The notes under the pieces are model-generated. The model made no database searches. It was not told where the DNA came from and worked only from the letters and a program-made list of their open reading frames with translations. The position numbers and the translations under genes were made by a program. Shown here one piece after another: positions 46,960 through 58,670 of a DNA stretch of 64,000 nt; positions within the stretch are counted from its first letter, which is position 1, and every line of letters begins with the position of its first letter. Source of the DNA: Siphonodentalium dalli (Eukaryota > Mollusca > Scaphopoda > Gadilida > Siphonodentaliidae); the NCBI GenBank assembly GCA_032622095.1, contig CP136062.1, forward strand, positions 158,032,875 through 158,096,874. Reading direction: 5' to 3'.

Positions 46960-47385
46960 AATAGCATGCATGGAACCAAAATTGTCACTTTGGCTAAAAA
47001 TGGCTGTCAAAATGACGGCCAACATATGGAAAGTTGTAAGTATTGTCCCAGCGTGCCATGCAATCGCTTAAACGTTGTGGATGATGGATAAAATTGTCTG
47101 TTCTGGCGTACATGTATATACATTGGATACTAGCATTTGTGATTCATCTTGGATAAGTGTCACAATTGCATTACTAAAATTATTGGAAATTTCTCTCAAA
47201 TTCGGTTTGTACCATTTGTTTCAAGTACTATGGAACTATCTTTTGTGTTTATTGTTTTGATCCGTCTTAGATGCGTCACACTGATGTGTTTTTAGGAAAA
47301 AATACTCAAGCTGGCTTGCAAAATGTCCACAAAATTAGGTAGAAAAACATATACTTGAGTTATTGTGGAAAGTGATAGCCACCAA
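46960..47385 (+). repeat. R1 dispersed repeat, copy 3
   Basis: GGAACCAAAATTGTCACTTT at 46972, then GGCTGTCAAAATGACGGCC, GTCACACTGATGTGTTTTTA and TTGAGTTATTGTGGAAA. It leads straight into the AC-rich satellite at 47390. Confidence 0.8.
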
Positions 47386-47389
47386 AGGT

Positions 47390-48610
47390 CCGACTCAAAA
47401 TGACATACAACCATGTTATATATACATAAACACAACACAAATGCCCATGTAGCCACTCGTCTATACACATACACCTCGCCATGACCACACAACAACACTT
47501 GGGTTTAGCCGTGAACCACAAACACAACTATACAGGCATGTGTCACCATTCAGGTACTGTGTATATACTCCTACACTTCATCTGTGACCATATAATCACT
47601 TTCTGTATAAATATTTACCATATTCGTGATCATACAGTCACTTATTGTATATCTATTCGCCTCACCATTGGCCATAAAATCACCCCCTGTGTATCAATTT
47701 GCCACATCCATGGCCATATATCCACTCAAGATAAACATATACAATGCAACATAACCATAAAGTCACTCGGGGTATAGATATAAACCTCACCAATGGCCAT
47801 ACAACCCTTTATGCCAATGCTCCGCACAAATGGCCATTCACATATTCCATGCTTTAATATACTCCTCACTCAAAACAATTCAGCCACTCGCTGTATACCC
47901 ATACACAACATTCGCGGTCATATAGTCACTTCTAGGTTATCAATTCACCTCAACATTGGCCATACGACCACTGCACTCCCTGTATACATATTGGCCGCAC
48001 TCATGGCCATATAGCCAATATATATATACAGTGTACATACACACCCCCACCAATGGCTATTATATAATCACTCCATCGACACCTCATCGTTGACCATACA
48101 CACTTCTATATATAGCAACACAACGCGCAGTACTTCACCATTGGTCATACAGTCACTGCCTGTAAGTATATATTTTCTTCACACCCATGACCATATACCC
48201 ACTCAAGATATACATATATACACACCACCCATGGCCATACAGTCAACCCAAGTATACATATATACCTCACCAATGGATATACCACGACCAATGGTATACT
48301 CCAGATTTGCAAATACACCTCGCCCATGACAATTCAGCCACTCGATGTATACTCATGCAACCCATCCATGACCATACGGCTACATGTTCTACATGTATAC
48401 CAATACATACACCAATGACAACGCAGACACGACAGAGATCATATACATCACATATACAACCATAACAACAATGGCACTTCATATATACCCACACGCCGCC
48501 AATGGCCATCCATGTATACTCCGGGTATGCATATACACTTCAACAATCATGACCGCACAGTAATTTCATGTACACATATATACATTACACATAAGCATAC
48601 AACCACTCCC
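47390..48610 (+). repeat. AC-rich satellite, about 44-bp unit, block 1
   Basis: Degenerate repeats of CACCCATGGCCATACAGTCA followed by CT..TGTATACATATACACCTC. Open frames across it give His/Thr/Ile-rich strings on one strand and Tyr/Val/Cys-rich strings on the other; these are repeat artefacts. The same satellite occurs at 52800-54315, 56895-57010 and 57420-57615. Confidence 0.88.
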
Positions 48611-51600
48611 TATTTTTAGCCCAGTCAATTAACAAAAATTCGTGACTGGCCGGATTAAAGCATGAAATTTGGTTCTTTGAACAAACGGTAATCTGTTTGG
48701 CGGGGGTGCCCGGACTACCAGATACTGGTGAGGAATAAATTTAGTATCCATGGCAACGGCATCTGGAAAATTGGAGGAAACGGGAAATACCTCTTTCTGT
48801 TAAACTAATTGGTACTATGTTTGATATTAGTATCTAAGTTGGGAACACAAGAGATTGCCTACTTCATAATATAAATGGGGAGAGACATATGTGTCAAGGT
48901 CGTCCACTAAGGTCAAGCTCATTAATAATATGTTCATTTACAACAAGTAATTCTACATTCATCTGCCCCTAAATGCATTTATTTCGCTAATAACCCCAAA
49001 CCATGCAATTTATGTAGAATCGGAGGTTTCTTGCCTTCAATTTGTTGTATGAACTGCCTTATAGATGTATTTCGTTTCCCAGTTTGAACTATTTGAATTG
49101 TCATGATCAGGGCCAGATTATGACAATTTTTTATCTGAGCTGCCCATCTTTGCCATGGTAATAGCCTGTCATTTGTTATAAAAACATGTGTTTTGTAAAA
49201 TGTTTTGTGAATTTTCAACAACATATGTTTTCATAAAGCCCTATACTGGAGACATTGGAACACGTAACAACGTTAACAAGCGTCCTATCACTTAGTGTCC
49301 TAAAATTGGTGTTACCATAGCAACAGTGTGTGATTTCTGAGAATTCTGGAAAATTATCATATATAAAGTATATTGGTCGGAAAATAATTACAGGATACAA
49401 GGACCGGGTGGGTGGGTGTCCCGAGCCCGGAATGCAGATTGTTTTCTGATGTCATGCAATTTTTTTCCAAAATCAGTTCTAAGACAAATTACAGCTTCAA
49501 AATGAATTGAAACAATCATATTCATATAGTAGTGCATGCTATAGTCTTATACAAGTGAGGGGGCTCTATATTTTAATTTTTTTTCCACAATTTGTCCCAT
49601 TAACAATTGAAACCATGGGGTGGGTCCGGTTTTGGTCGAGGAAAAAAATTGCAATAAAAAAAATCCATTCTCATCTTTTCTCATAGTTTATCATGGCTTT
49701 TTTAACTTATTATACATAAAGGATACCTGTGTGATTTGAGTGAATACCGGAAGTATCTCGTGAGTGGTCACAGTGAGATACTGGATGAAAATGAAACAAT
49801 AAACTAAAATAAAACAAAAGAAAACCAAACATAATAACCTAACGTAAAATATAAAACTGTATACAACTGCATATAACATAAATAATGTAACATAAATACA
49901 ACAAATTACATAAATAGTAACTAACATAGAAATTCATAATTAAAAGTTCTTGGTTCCCTCATTCCTTGAAATCCCGCTGGAAACCCTATTACTTTTAAAT
50001 AAATACCGGTAATGTATGACCCATTAGATTGATTTGCTGTCAAAAAGCCGAAAAACCGTTGGCCTCATTTGTTTATATTAATGATATCAGTCAAGATATT
50101 GAATAAACGATAAATACAGTGACCACGTGGTCGAAGTACATGGTCGATGTCGATACATGACTACAGTAACTTAAGTCACATAAAAACGTGTTGTTAACTG
50201 ATTGGAGCATTAAAAGGCTCAAGATTCAATCTCAGAGTATCTAATTTTCAAAATTTTCCGGGGGAAGCCCTCTGACCCCTCCCGTACTCTCCCCCTCAGC
50301 ATATCCTGCTGAGATACTAATCGGCTCGACATTTTGTAGGAGAGCTACTCGCCACTCGCCTAGAATGATTTTAAGGGGAGCTCCTCATTGCTCACCAGTG
50401 ATTTCCCACATGGATAGGACTGGAACTGTGTTTATTTAATCAAATTGATGGTGCTTTTACTTTACACATGCACATATTTTAACTTATTGCTAATAAGGGA
50501 CACAACTATTCTGTTAAAGTGGGTATTTTATCTTTATAACCATAAATATTTGAGTTTTTAAAGGTTTTGTTACTGGTTTTGTTGGCATATTTTTCAGCCA
50601 TGTGCTTTATTTGTTATTGTTTGTGGGTGTACTTGATCAGCGTTCTCTCAGTTCCGGTGCAGACACAATGAGAGACCCTTACCCTGCCAACAACACATTA
50701 TTTAGTAGAATTTACGAGATTTTTATCAATTTCGGGGGTGGGTGTCCCAGACATGGTGTGGAAAAAACTTACGGTCCCGGGTGGGTTGTTCCAGACCTGG
50801 GAGGAAAAAACTTACGCTCCCGGGGTGTTGGGTCCCCAAAACTGAAAAACACAAAATTTCCACCTTGTATCCGAGTTTTTTTTTAATGACCCCCCCCCCC
50901 TGATAGGACTGGACATATAGTTATATAATAATATTTATATAAATCTATTGTTCATAACGGACCGCAAGTACTCATCTCAAGGGTCAAGGTCATTGTGAAA
51001 GGTCAAGGCCATTGTAAAAAAAATGCTGTCCCATGAGCTGGTAGAACCCCTGAGCTTGAGGCCAGTCTAATGCTATAGGTTTTTGCGTTTTTCATGTTCA
51101 GACTTTTCTCCTACCGTGCCCAACTATGATCGGATTTTCAGGTTCAGATCTCTAATTTGTCTTCTACTGGCAGAACCATGGTCCGCCCAGTGCATGATCA
51201 CAAGTCTACTGATCCATTCAGAAAAGGCTATAATCCAGGCATGTGAAGGAACAGCCAAGCGGTGTGCAAATTGAATTACGCAAATTTATTAGAACACTTC
51301 TTCTTTGGTATTTTTATGTACCCTAATGTGTTACCATTATGATGTGGTGGGGGAAATGGTATCCCATATACGGGGGATGTCATTGGGATTGAATTTAACA
51401 CGCGATGTGTCATTCTGTGGGTATTGGAATACTCTATCCACCGGTAGCAAAAAATATATGACGTTGTCATTGATGACGTCACCAGATGTCAAACGGTCAT
51501 GCGATGGCAATGAAAACCCCAGTATAATAGTCAGGAAGCTGATAGGGTACTTCTGCACCACACACAATAGGTCTTAACTTCACCACACTCATTTTATTCC

Positions 51601-51640
51601 TTATTATGTCCCTCAACTTTTAATCAATGTTAACACGGAA
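48611..51640. other. No gene; scattered repeat fragments
   Basis: G-rich patches occur at 49395-49440 (GACCGGGTGGGTGGGTGTCC) and 50730-50880 (two tandem GGAAAAAACTTACG units with GGGTGGG words), related to 18214-18300. An RFX X-box-like palindrome GTTACCATAGCAAC is at 49311-49324. A run of 10 C ends at 50901. Open frames lack support. Confidence 0.45.
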
Positions 51641-51799
51641 AGAAAGTGTCCGCGTAAAACGAAACAAGATGGCGTCCAACATGATCGCCGTGTTTTAAGA
51701 CGAGGCACTATAAGTTAGGTTGATGCAAATTATAGAGAGAAAATCTTGACAAATGTACACAAATATCTATATTATTTTAAAGCTAAGACAAAATTCTAG
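51641..51799. other. Leader of R1 copy 4
   Basis: Contains CAAGATGGCGTCCAACATGA and ordinary AT-rich sequence. I cannot place the R1 boundary exactly. Confidence 0.35.
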
Positions 51800-52790
51800 C
51801 ATTTTATGGTTAAAATCGGAACTCCCCATTCCAAGATAGGCACCAATATGGCCGCCGGAAGTGAAAAATGTGACTATTTTTCACTAATATTTTCTAGATT
51901 AGTTTCTGCTGTTTGGAACTGGTTGAGAATTACAAATTTATTTCTATTTTTCATGTTAACAGATCATTGCATTTCAAATATGAATCCATCGCCGCACGCT
52001 GCAACCCGCATTTGTTATATATTTTTTATGTTAACTGATCATTGGGGCAATGAAATATGACATTATGTGAGTAGCAAGCCCTTTGATCTCTCAAAATTAT
52101 TATTTTACAGAACGTGCTATAAACTTTCGCAAAAAATCACCATTGGGATTCTAGTCATATTACAAAAAGAAATGAGAGAACTGCGCATTAGTGAGGCATA
52201 CATTTACTTATGAAAATTCCAACTCAAAGGAACCAAAATTGTCACTTTGACTAAAAATGACCGCCAAAATATTATGGAAAAAGGTAGCTATATTTCCCCA
52301 GCACATATTGCAATCACTTACAAGTTGTGGTTCGTGAATACAATCGAATATAATCCTTCTATACATTGAATACTATCATTGCTGATGCACCTTAGTTAAT
52401 AGTTACTACTGTAACCACTGACATTACAAGACAATTGGATTTCCCTCTCACAAACGTTATATCAAAACGGCACAAATTTACTTTTGGACAATTGTTCTCA
52501 AGTAAAATGGAACTATCTTTGATATTAAAGGTGTTATCGTTTTGAACTGTCTTAAATGTGTCACAAGTGGGTGTTTTTTAAGACAAAATTACTCAAGATG
52601 GTTTGCAAAATGGCAATCAGATTTTGCAAAATTCCACATATATCCCGTACATTATTCTATGCTGTTCTGAAAAGGTAGCAAATTGTAACCCACTTGGTTA
52701 TTAAAATGTTACTTAATCAACTGACAACTAAACATCTCTATTAATTAGCATATACTTCAGTTATTGTGGAAACGATAGCCATCATATGCC
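51800..52790 (+). repeat. R1 dispersed repeat, copy 4 (longest)
   Basis: Landmarks in order: GGCACCAATATGGCCGCCGG (51840), ATGAATCCATCGCCGCACGC (51981), CCAACTCAAAGGAACCAAAA (52219), ATGACCGCCAAAATATTATG, GTAACCACTGACATTACAAG and CAGTTATTGTGGAAACGATA (52754). It runs into the AC-rich satellite. Copy 5 faces it on the other side. Confidence 0.82.
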
Positions 52791-52799
52791 CACCTTTGC

Positions 52800-53853
52800 G
52801 GCACACACGTGGCCATAGAGTTACTCTATATATAGACCAGACAAATATACCAGACCAGACCATATAACCACTCACTTTATACACAAACACCTCGCCCATG
52901 ACCATGCAGCCACCATTGGGTATATACGTACGCCCCGCCCATGACCATACAACCGGGAGTCATCATACATGCACACCGGGTATACTCATACTCATACACT
53001 CATGACCCATGGCGATATAGTAACTCCCAGCATATATATTCACCACATGCATGATCATACAGTGGTGGACTATAATACACCTCACTATTGGCCTCCGTGT
53101 ATAAATATTCTCCACATCCATGGTCATAACCACTCAATATATACATATACACCCACCCATGACCATTGAATCGCTCCAGGTATTCATATACACCTCACCA
53201 ATGGCCATACAGCTAAATGCTTTATACACATACACCTCACCCATGACCATACAGCCACACTTGGGTATACATTTATATCCCACAAATGACATACAGACAT
53301 GAGTCACCATGCAGGTACACCGGTATATTCCTACACATGACCCATGACCATATGTTCACTTCCTGTATACCTATGCTCCACACTCAGGGTCATAGAGTCA
53401 CTCCTTGTACACATATTCACCTCACCCACTGCCATATAGCCACTCGAGATATACATATACACCCAGCCATATGCATGGCAACAGAGTCACTCCGTGCATA
53501 CATATACACCTCACCAATGGTCATATGGCCACCTGCTTTATAGACAAACACCTCACACAAAGACATACAGCAATAAATGGGTACACCGTACACCTCACAT
53601 ATGACCATACAGTAATGAGTCACCATGTAGGCACACCAGGTACACTCCTACGCCTGACCCATGACCACACAGTCACTCCATGTATACATATTCACCACAT
53701 TCATGATCATACAGTCACGCAATGTATACCTATTCACCTCAACATTACCCATACAGTCACGCATATACATATTCTCCACACCGATTGCTATATAACCACC
53801 AAAGATATACATATGCACCCTACCCATGACCATAGGATCACTCTAGGTATACA
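52800..53853 (+). repeat. AC-rich satellite, block 2 left
   Basis: About 24 degenerate units of roughly 44 bp (CCCATGACCATACAGCCAC, then GGTATACATATACACC). Long His-rich open frames, including one of 188 codons at 53405-53971, come from the repeat and run into the hAT MITE. Confidence 0.9.
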
Positions 53854-54206
53854 TAGTGTTTGTGCTGTCAGTAGCCAAATTGGCCAATGGACAATTTTTT
53901 TTCGAAATTGGCCAATAAAACATTCATTTGGCCAAACTTTCTTTCTACCCCAAATGGATACGGGAATCTAATTCAAAAGCGCTGAAAAGATCGACAATCC
54001 CGACGAAGTTAGGCGACGAAAGTATTTCGTACTTCGGAAATATCGTACCATGCAAATCTGCCTCCCGTCTAATAACAACCTGGCTTCACATAATGTTTTT
54101 TTTAATTTGGCCAAAAAATATTTGGCCAAAGTTTTTTTTAATTTCGCCAATACTATATTTGGCTAAACTTTTGGCCACAATATTTTTCGGTCCAGCGCAA
54201 ACACTG
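53854..54206. mobile_element. hAT-type MITE inserted in the satellite
   Basis: A 353-bp relative of the hAT element at 34327. Ends are AGTGTTTGTGCTG and CAGCGCAAACACTG, next to TTGGCCAA-rich subterminal words. It also shares CGACGAAGTTAGGCGACGAA with the larger element's GACGAAGTTAGGTGACG. GTATACA occurs at both flanks, possibly a target duplication but imperfect for 8 bp. It splits the AC-rich satellite. Confidence 0.85.
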
Positions 54207-54320
54207 TATACAAAACACCTTACCAATGACCATACAGCTCTTCCATGTATACAAATACCCTACACACGGCCATTCATACCTTCCAGACTTGCATATACAT
54301 CATTCATAATCATATATTAA
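54207..54320 (+). repeat. AC-rich satellite, block 2 right
   Basis: The satellite resumes after the MITE for about 100 bp (CCAATGACCATACAGCTCTT), then ends at R1 copy 5. Confidence 0.8.
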
Positions 54321-54329
54321 CTTCGTGAG

Positions 54330-54870
54330 AGAAAACTCCAATAGTTTCTGGTAATGTCAGTGGTTACAATAGTAATTATTAACCAGGTGTATCAGCAACG
54401 TTAGTATTCAATGTATAAGGCATATAAGTCAATTTTGTCAATCAACCACAACATGTAAGTGATTGCACGGCGGGCTGGGACAATATGTCTACTCCCCCGG
54501 TATCTTGGCTGTCATTTTGAGTCAAAATGACGATTTTCGTTCCATTGAGTTGGAATATTCATAAGTAAAGGTATGCATCACTTACACGCACAGTTCTGCT
54601 CATTTCTTTTTGTAATATGACTAGAATCCCAATGGTGATTTTTGGTGAAATTTTATACCGCATTCTGTAAACTTAAAAGTTTGAGAGCTCGGAAGGGCCT
54701 ACGGCCCACATAATGGCATATTCCATTGCTCCAATGATCAATTAACATAAAACATATATAATAAATGCGGGTTGCAGTGTGCGGCGATGGATTCAAATAT
54801 GAAATCCAAGATAGCTGCCGGCGGTCATGTTTTTAACGGATTTTGGAAAAATGGCTCCCATCTAGAGGTC
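54330..54870 (-). repeat. R1 dispersed repeat, copy 5
   Basis: Reverse orientation. GTTCCATTGAGTTGGAATAT (54539), ATTCCATTGCTCCAATGATC (54720), GCGGGTTGCAGTGTGCGGCG (54767) and GATAGCTGCCGGCGGTCATG match the complement of copy 4 in reverse order. Copies 4 and 5 are the arms of a roughly 3-kb inverted structure around the satellite. Confidence 0.82.
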
Positions 54871-55000
54871 ACCCCAAAGATCGTTATAAAGTTTTGAGTT
54901 GATCGGATGAGAGATATAGTTGGTCTGTATGGTGTGGCAAAGGATTTAGTCATGCAAACAGTGAAATCCAAGATAGCTGCCGGCGGCCATGTTTTTCATC
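54800..55000 (+). repeat. Direct repeat of the R1 edge
   Basis: GAAATCCAAGATAGCTGCCG then GCGGTCATGTTTTT (54810-54836) recurs as GCGGCCATGTTTTT (54964-54993), about 154 bp on. It marks a small tandem duplication at the outer edge of R1 copy 5. Confidence 0.85.
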
Positions 55001-56890
55001 GAAAATCATTCAAAAATGGTCAGAATTCATCAATAAAATGCGGTGTTATAAAGGTTTGTTGCCACACAAGGACTCCCGCCTACGGTCTCTCGCCATATTA
55101 ACAGTCAAGTTTTGATAAAAATCGACTGCCAATTGAGAAAAAAACACCACATACTGAAGGGATCTACAATCTAGATCAAAAGATATGGGGTGTGACAACG
55201 ACCGTACTACCAGGGAGTACGGGTACATAGCACTATGGATATGGACTGAGAGAATCATGCTCCCATGAGACCTTGAGTATCTGGGTGGAATGTTTAACAG
55301 AGAGGGTAAACTTGTATACACTAAATGGAGTTCCCGTCCCATACACCAAAAATTCAAAAGAAATTCTGAATCAAAAAGTGGCATAAATCAGATAACATTC
55401 ATTCAACCAAAACATTTTCGAAATTGGACCTGTATTATTATGATCCACATTTCACATCTGAGTCGAAAAGGGACATATCTCCATCCAAAATGATTGGACC
55501 AGACCCAACTGTGTGGATCAAGTGGGAGGGTTCAGTTGAAAATTCCAAGGCGTGCACCCCCAGCGGAGACACTCTAGCCACGTCCCTGATAACAGAACAC
55601 AGAACAACGTGTTTTTCATTTCTGCATAGATTGAAGATATGTTTTGTAACTGTGATGCCATAGGACATAATCGAATTACATGCAATAGTACAATAGGTAT
55701 AATTAATTTATGTGGTTGCCTTTTCCGGCAATAATAGCTTGGTTACCATGTAGATTTTAGCATACGACAATCTTCTAAAGTCTACTGACGTTGAAATGTT
55801 ATGATGTCAGTGATAAAATTTGAAACGGTTGCTATGGAAACAAGTACATTGGGTCCACCCAACATATTATTTGGAATAGACATGTATAACAAACTTACAC
55901 CGCGGATAGTATTACGCATTGAAGTTTTTTCTAAACGAAATTGAGGAAGTCCTACACAAAATGTCAATTGAAGTGGCCACTGTGACATTATTTGGGATAA
56001 TGGTTGTCATGGAAACCATAATTATGTTCATATAAGTCCACATTTTATCTCCGAAGTGAATGAATTTATGATATAGGACCTGTCGGTGGAATTAATTCTG
56101 AGAAATTATTCGCAAGCCTTATCATTTTCATTCGAAAATGGTAATTTTGCGATATTTTCGCTATCAGTTGCCATGGCAACACGATATATGTTATGTATTA
56201 AAATTACCAACTCAACCCGAAAACTCTAAAACTAATATTAACCCAACGCAATCGCTCTATATTTACTTTGTATGGCTATATTTAATGTTTATATGTGAGG
56301 GTAACATTAAAATTCACTTGATTTATCTTTAGCATAGTGTCCGGGTCGTTATTACCATTAAAAGTGGTATCTAAAAATGTGATGATCTAAACTTAAGGTT
56401 ATCAAAAGTAAACAATGACCATATAAATAAAGTATATCATATACCAAATTGAACATGGTGGTGACGCCCTATTGTTTTGTTCATTTATGAAGGGATTGCA
56501 TTTAAGACTAAGGCATTATGGTTGACGGCATATGAGACTACCAATAAAAAATAGACAGAAAAATGACACTTTTTTCAATTACCTTGACCTTAGTGGTTGA
56601 CCTTGACCATATATGTCCTATTAGCCCAGTTCATTTGATGGACCATTGATTGCACTATGAGTTCACATCATTTAATCAAAAACAAGTCTAATTGTTTCCA
56701 AACTGACATGTTTTCACTTTCCCCCAAATATTTTATGCCGATACCATGGAAACCAGAAATTCTCCTGAACCATGACCCACAGCCCGGGCACCCCCTCCAA
56801 AATTGTTTCCCATATCCCATATTGCATATCGGCAAAGTTTCATGCTTTAATCCGGTCTCACGATTTTGCTAAATTTTGACCCTAAATAAC
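55001..56890. other. No gene; X-box-like motif series
   Basis: Open frames on both strands overlap and show no domain. Three RFX X-box-like words are spaced about 170 bp apart: GTTGCTATGGAAAC (55828), GTTGTCATGGAAAC (56003) and GTTGCCATGGCAAC (56167), the last a perfect palindrome. The spacing hints at an old tandem repeat. Confidence 0.5.
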
Positions 56891-56894
56891 TGGG

Positions 56895-57010
56895 CTATTA
56901 GTCATACAGCCAACACCCATCCATGACAATAGTCACCAAAGGTACGGACGTATATCCCACACACGACCATACAGTCACTCTATATACATTGCATACCTAA
57001 ACAACACACA
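56895..57010 (+). repeat. AC-rich satellite, fragment
   Basis: Two or three units: CATCCATGACAATAGTCACC, ACACGACCATACAGTCACTC and ACATATGACCATGTAGCCAC. Confidence 0.7.
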
Positions 57011-57116
57011 TATGACCATGTAGCCACTGTAATTATACTGTAGTGTTTTGGGTATCAATTAATTAACGTGGATGACAAATAAAACACCGAAAAGCCCGTG
57101 ATCGGAAGATATACAA

Positions 57117-57332
57117 ATGAGGTCACATTTGACCCCGTCAACAACTGCGGGAGAGACAATCACGAAGTCAAACGAACACGGCTCGGCCAATTCCGGAACT
57201 GCACGGCGATGCTCTCCCGATGACGAACTTCCATCACTCGACCCACAATCTTCAAACCAACAACATATCTTACAATTATTGTCTATTCTATTGCCTGTTA
57301 TTCTACATGTAAATATTCCTGTTATATTATAA
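57117..57332 (+). CDS. Possible small protein or first exon, unknown
   Basis: A 71-codon open frame from an ATG, in a locally GC-richer stretch. The first half is Ser/Thr/Asn-rich (TAGETITKSNEHGSANSGT, then CSPDDELPSLDPQSSNQQ). The end is strongly hydrophobic (ILQLLSILLPVILHVNIPVI), which could be a membrane anchor. A GTAAAT after CTACAT could instead be a splice donor. It interrupts two fragments of AC-rich satellite. No family recognised. Confidence 0.22.
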   Translation: MRSHLTPSTTAGETITKSNEHGSANSGTARRCSPDDELPSLDPQSSNQQHILQLLSILLPVILHVNIPVIL

Positions 57333-57419
57333 AGGTTAGTTAAACTTGTATGTTCGTATTTAATTAATAATGTAGTAAATAAAAATAACCCCTAATTAAA
57401 AATACGACAATACCCATAC

Positions 57420-57615
57420 ACCACTACAATAACCACACAAACAATCCTTGTATAGCTGTTCACCTAACACATGACCACACAGTCACCTCTTGTATACCTA
57501 TACATCTCAGCAACCATGGACACAATACCAATCACCATATAGCAACTCCTTCGCACCATGCATGACAATATAAAACTCCCTGTAGAACAATTCGCCTCAT
57601 CTGTGGCTACCCATT
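57420..57615 (+). repeat. AC-rich satellite, fragment
   Basis: CACATGACCACACAGTCACC, TCTTGTATACCTATACATCT and CACCATGCATGACAATATAA follow the satellite wording. It is followed by unremarkable sequence and then R1 copy 6. Confidence 0.7.
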
Positions 57616-58074
57616 CGCTCCCTGTCTGCCACTGTGACATACACCATCTATTAAGTTGATGTTGATGCTAAAGGGTGCGAGTAGTAACATAGTATGGTTT
57701 CACTCGGCTCCGTTTAGCCGTTCTGTCAATTTCCGTTCAAACATATGGCCAGAATCCTAAAAAACATTTTTGGAAAAAATACATTTTTTTGTTTAAACAT
57801 ATTTTATTTGTTCATAATTTAATATATGGCAAAAGAGATTGGAGGACAAGTACTGTAGTCACTTAGAATACCCTCCTCTCCCTAAAAATACATAGTAGAG
57901 TACATCATTTTAATTGAATTAGTATTGCCTCGGAAGGCACTGTGACAACGAGAATGATACATATAGTAGACAATGGTTAATAACTAAGTGAGTCACAATT
58001 ATCTCTTGGGAACAGAGAATAATGCTCGGGATGAAGGTAAAACAAACAAAAAAACCTTTTTTTTAAAACAAATT
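57616..58074. other. No gene recognised
   Basis: AT-rich; nothing identified. Confidence 0.4.
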
Positions 58075-58670
58075 TTGTTGCCATCTTGATTATAATTTTG
58101 TCTAAAAAACATCAGTGTGACACATTTAAGACAGATCGAAACAATAAACCTCTTTGATACCAAAGATAATTCCATTTACTTGAATAAATGGTCCAAACCT
58201 GAAAAGTAATTTTTTGCCGATTTTTATGTCAAGTTTGTGATAGAAAAATCAAATATTTCTGGTAATGTCAGTGGTTACATTAGTAACACGTAACCAAAGT
58301 GCATCAGAAATGTTAGAATTTAATGTATATAAGACAGAATAGCCAATTTGTAAGTGATTACATGGTATGCTGGGCCAATATTTACCATTTCCGAGGTTTT
58401 GGTCGCCATTTTCAGCCCAAGTGACAATTTTGGTTCCAATTTTTAGTTGAAATATTCATAAGTAATTGTATGTCTCACTTTGTTTGCACAGCTCTGTCAA
58501 TTTCTTGTTTAAATATGACTAGAATCCTAACGGTGATTTGTTTGTGAAATTTCATACCGAGTTCTATAAAATCTAATTTTTGAAGGTTTGGAAAGGGCAT
58601 ATTCCATTGCCCTAATGATCCGTTAATATGAAAAATACAAAAATAAAGTCACAATTCTGAACCAGCAGAA
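58075..58670 (-). repeat. R1 dispersed repeat, copy 6
   Basis: Reverse orientation: ACATCAGTGTGACACATTTA (58110), TGTCAGTGGTTACATTAGTA (58265), CCAAGTGACAATTTTGGTTC (58418) and CATATTCCATTGCCCTAATG (58598). It pairs in orientation with copy 3, as copy 5 does with copy 4. Confidence 0.8.

Noticed and set aside
53405..53971. 188-codon His/Thr/Ile-rich open frame, plus similar frames at 47481-48465 and 52969-53543
   Set aside because: They are products of the roughly 44-bp AC-rich satellite, whose low stop-codon content keeps several frames open. Both strands are open at once, and the longest runs into a MITE.
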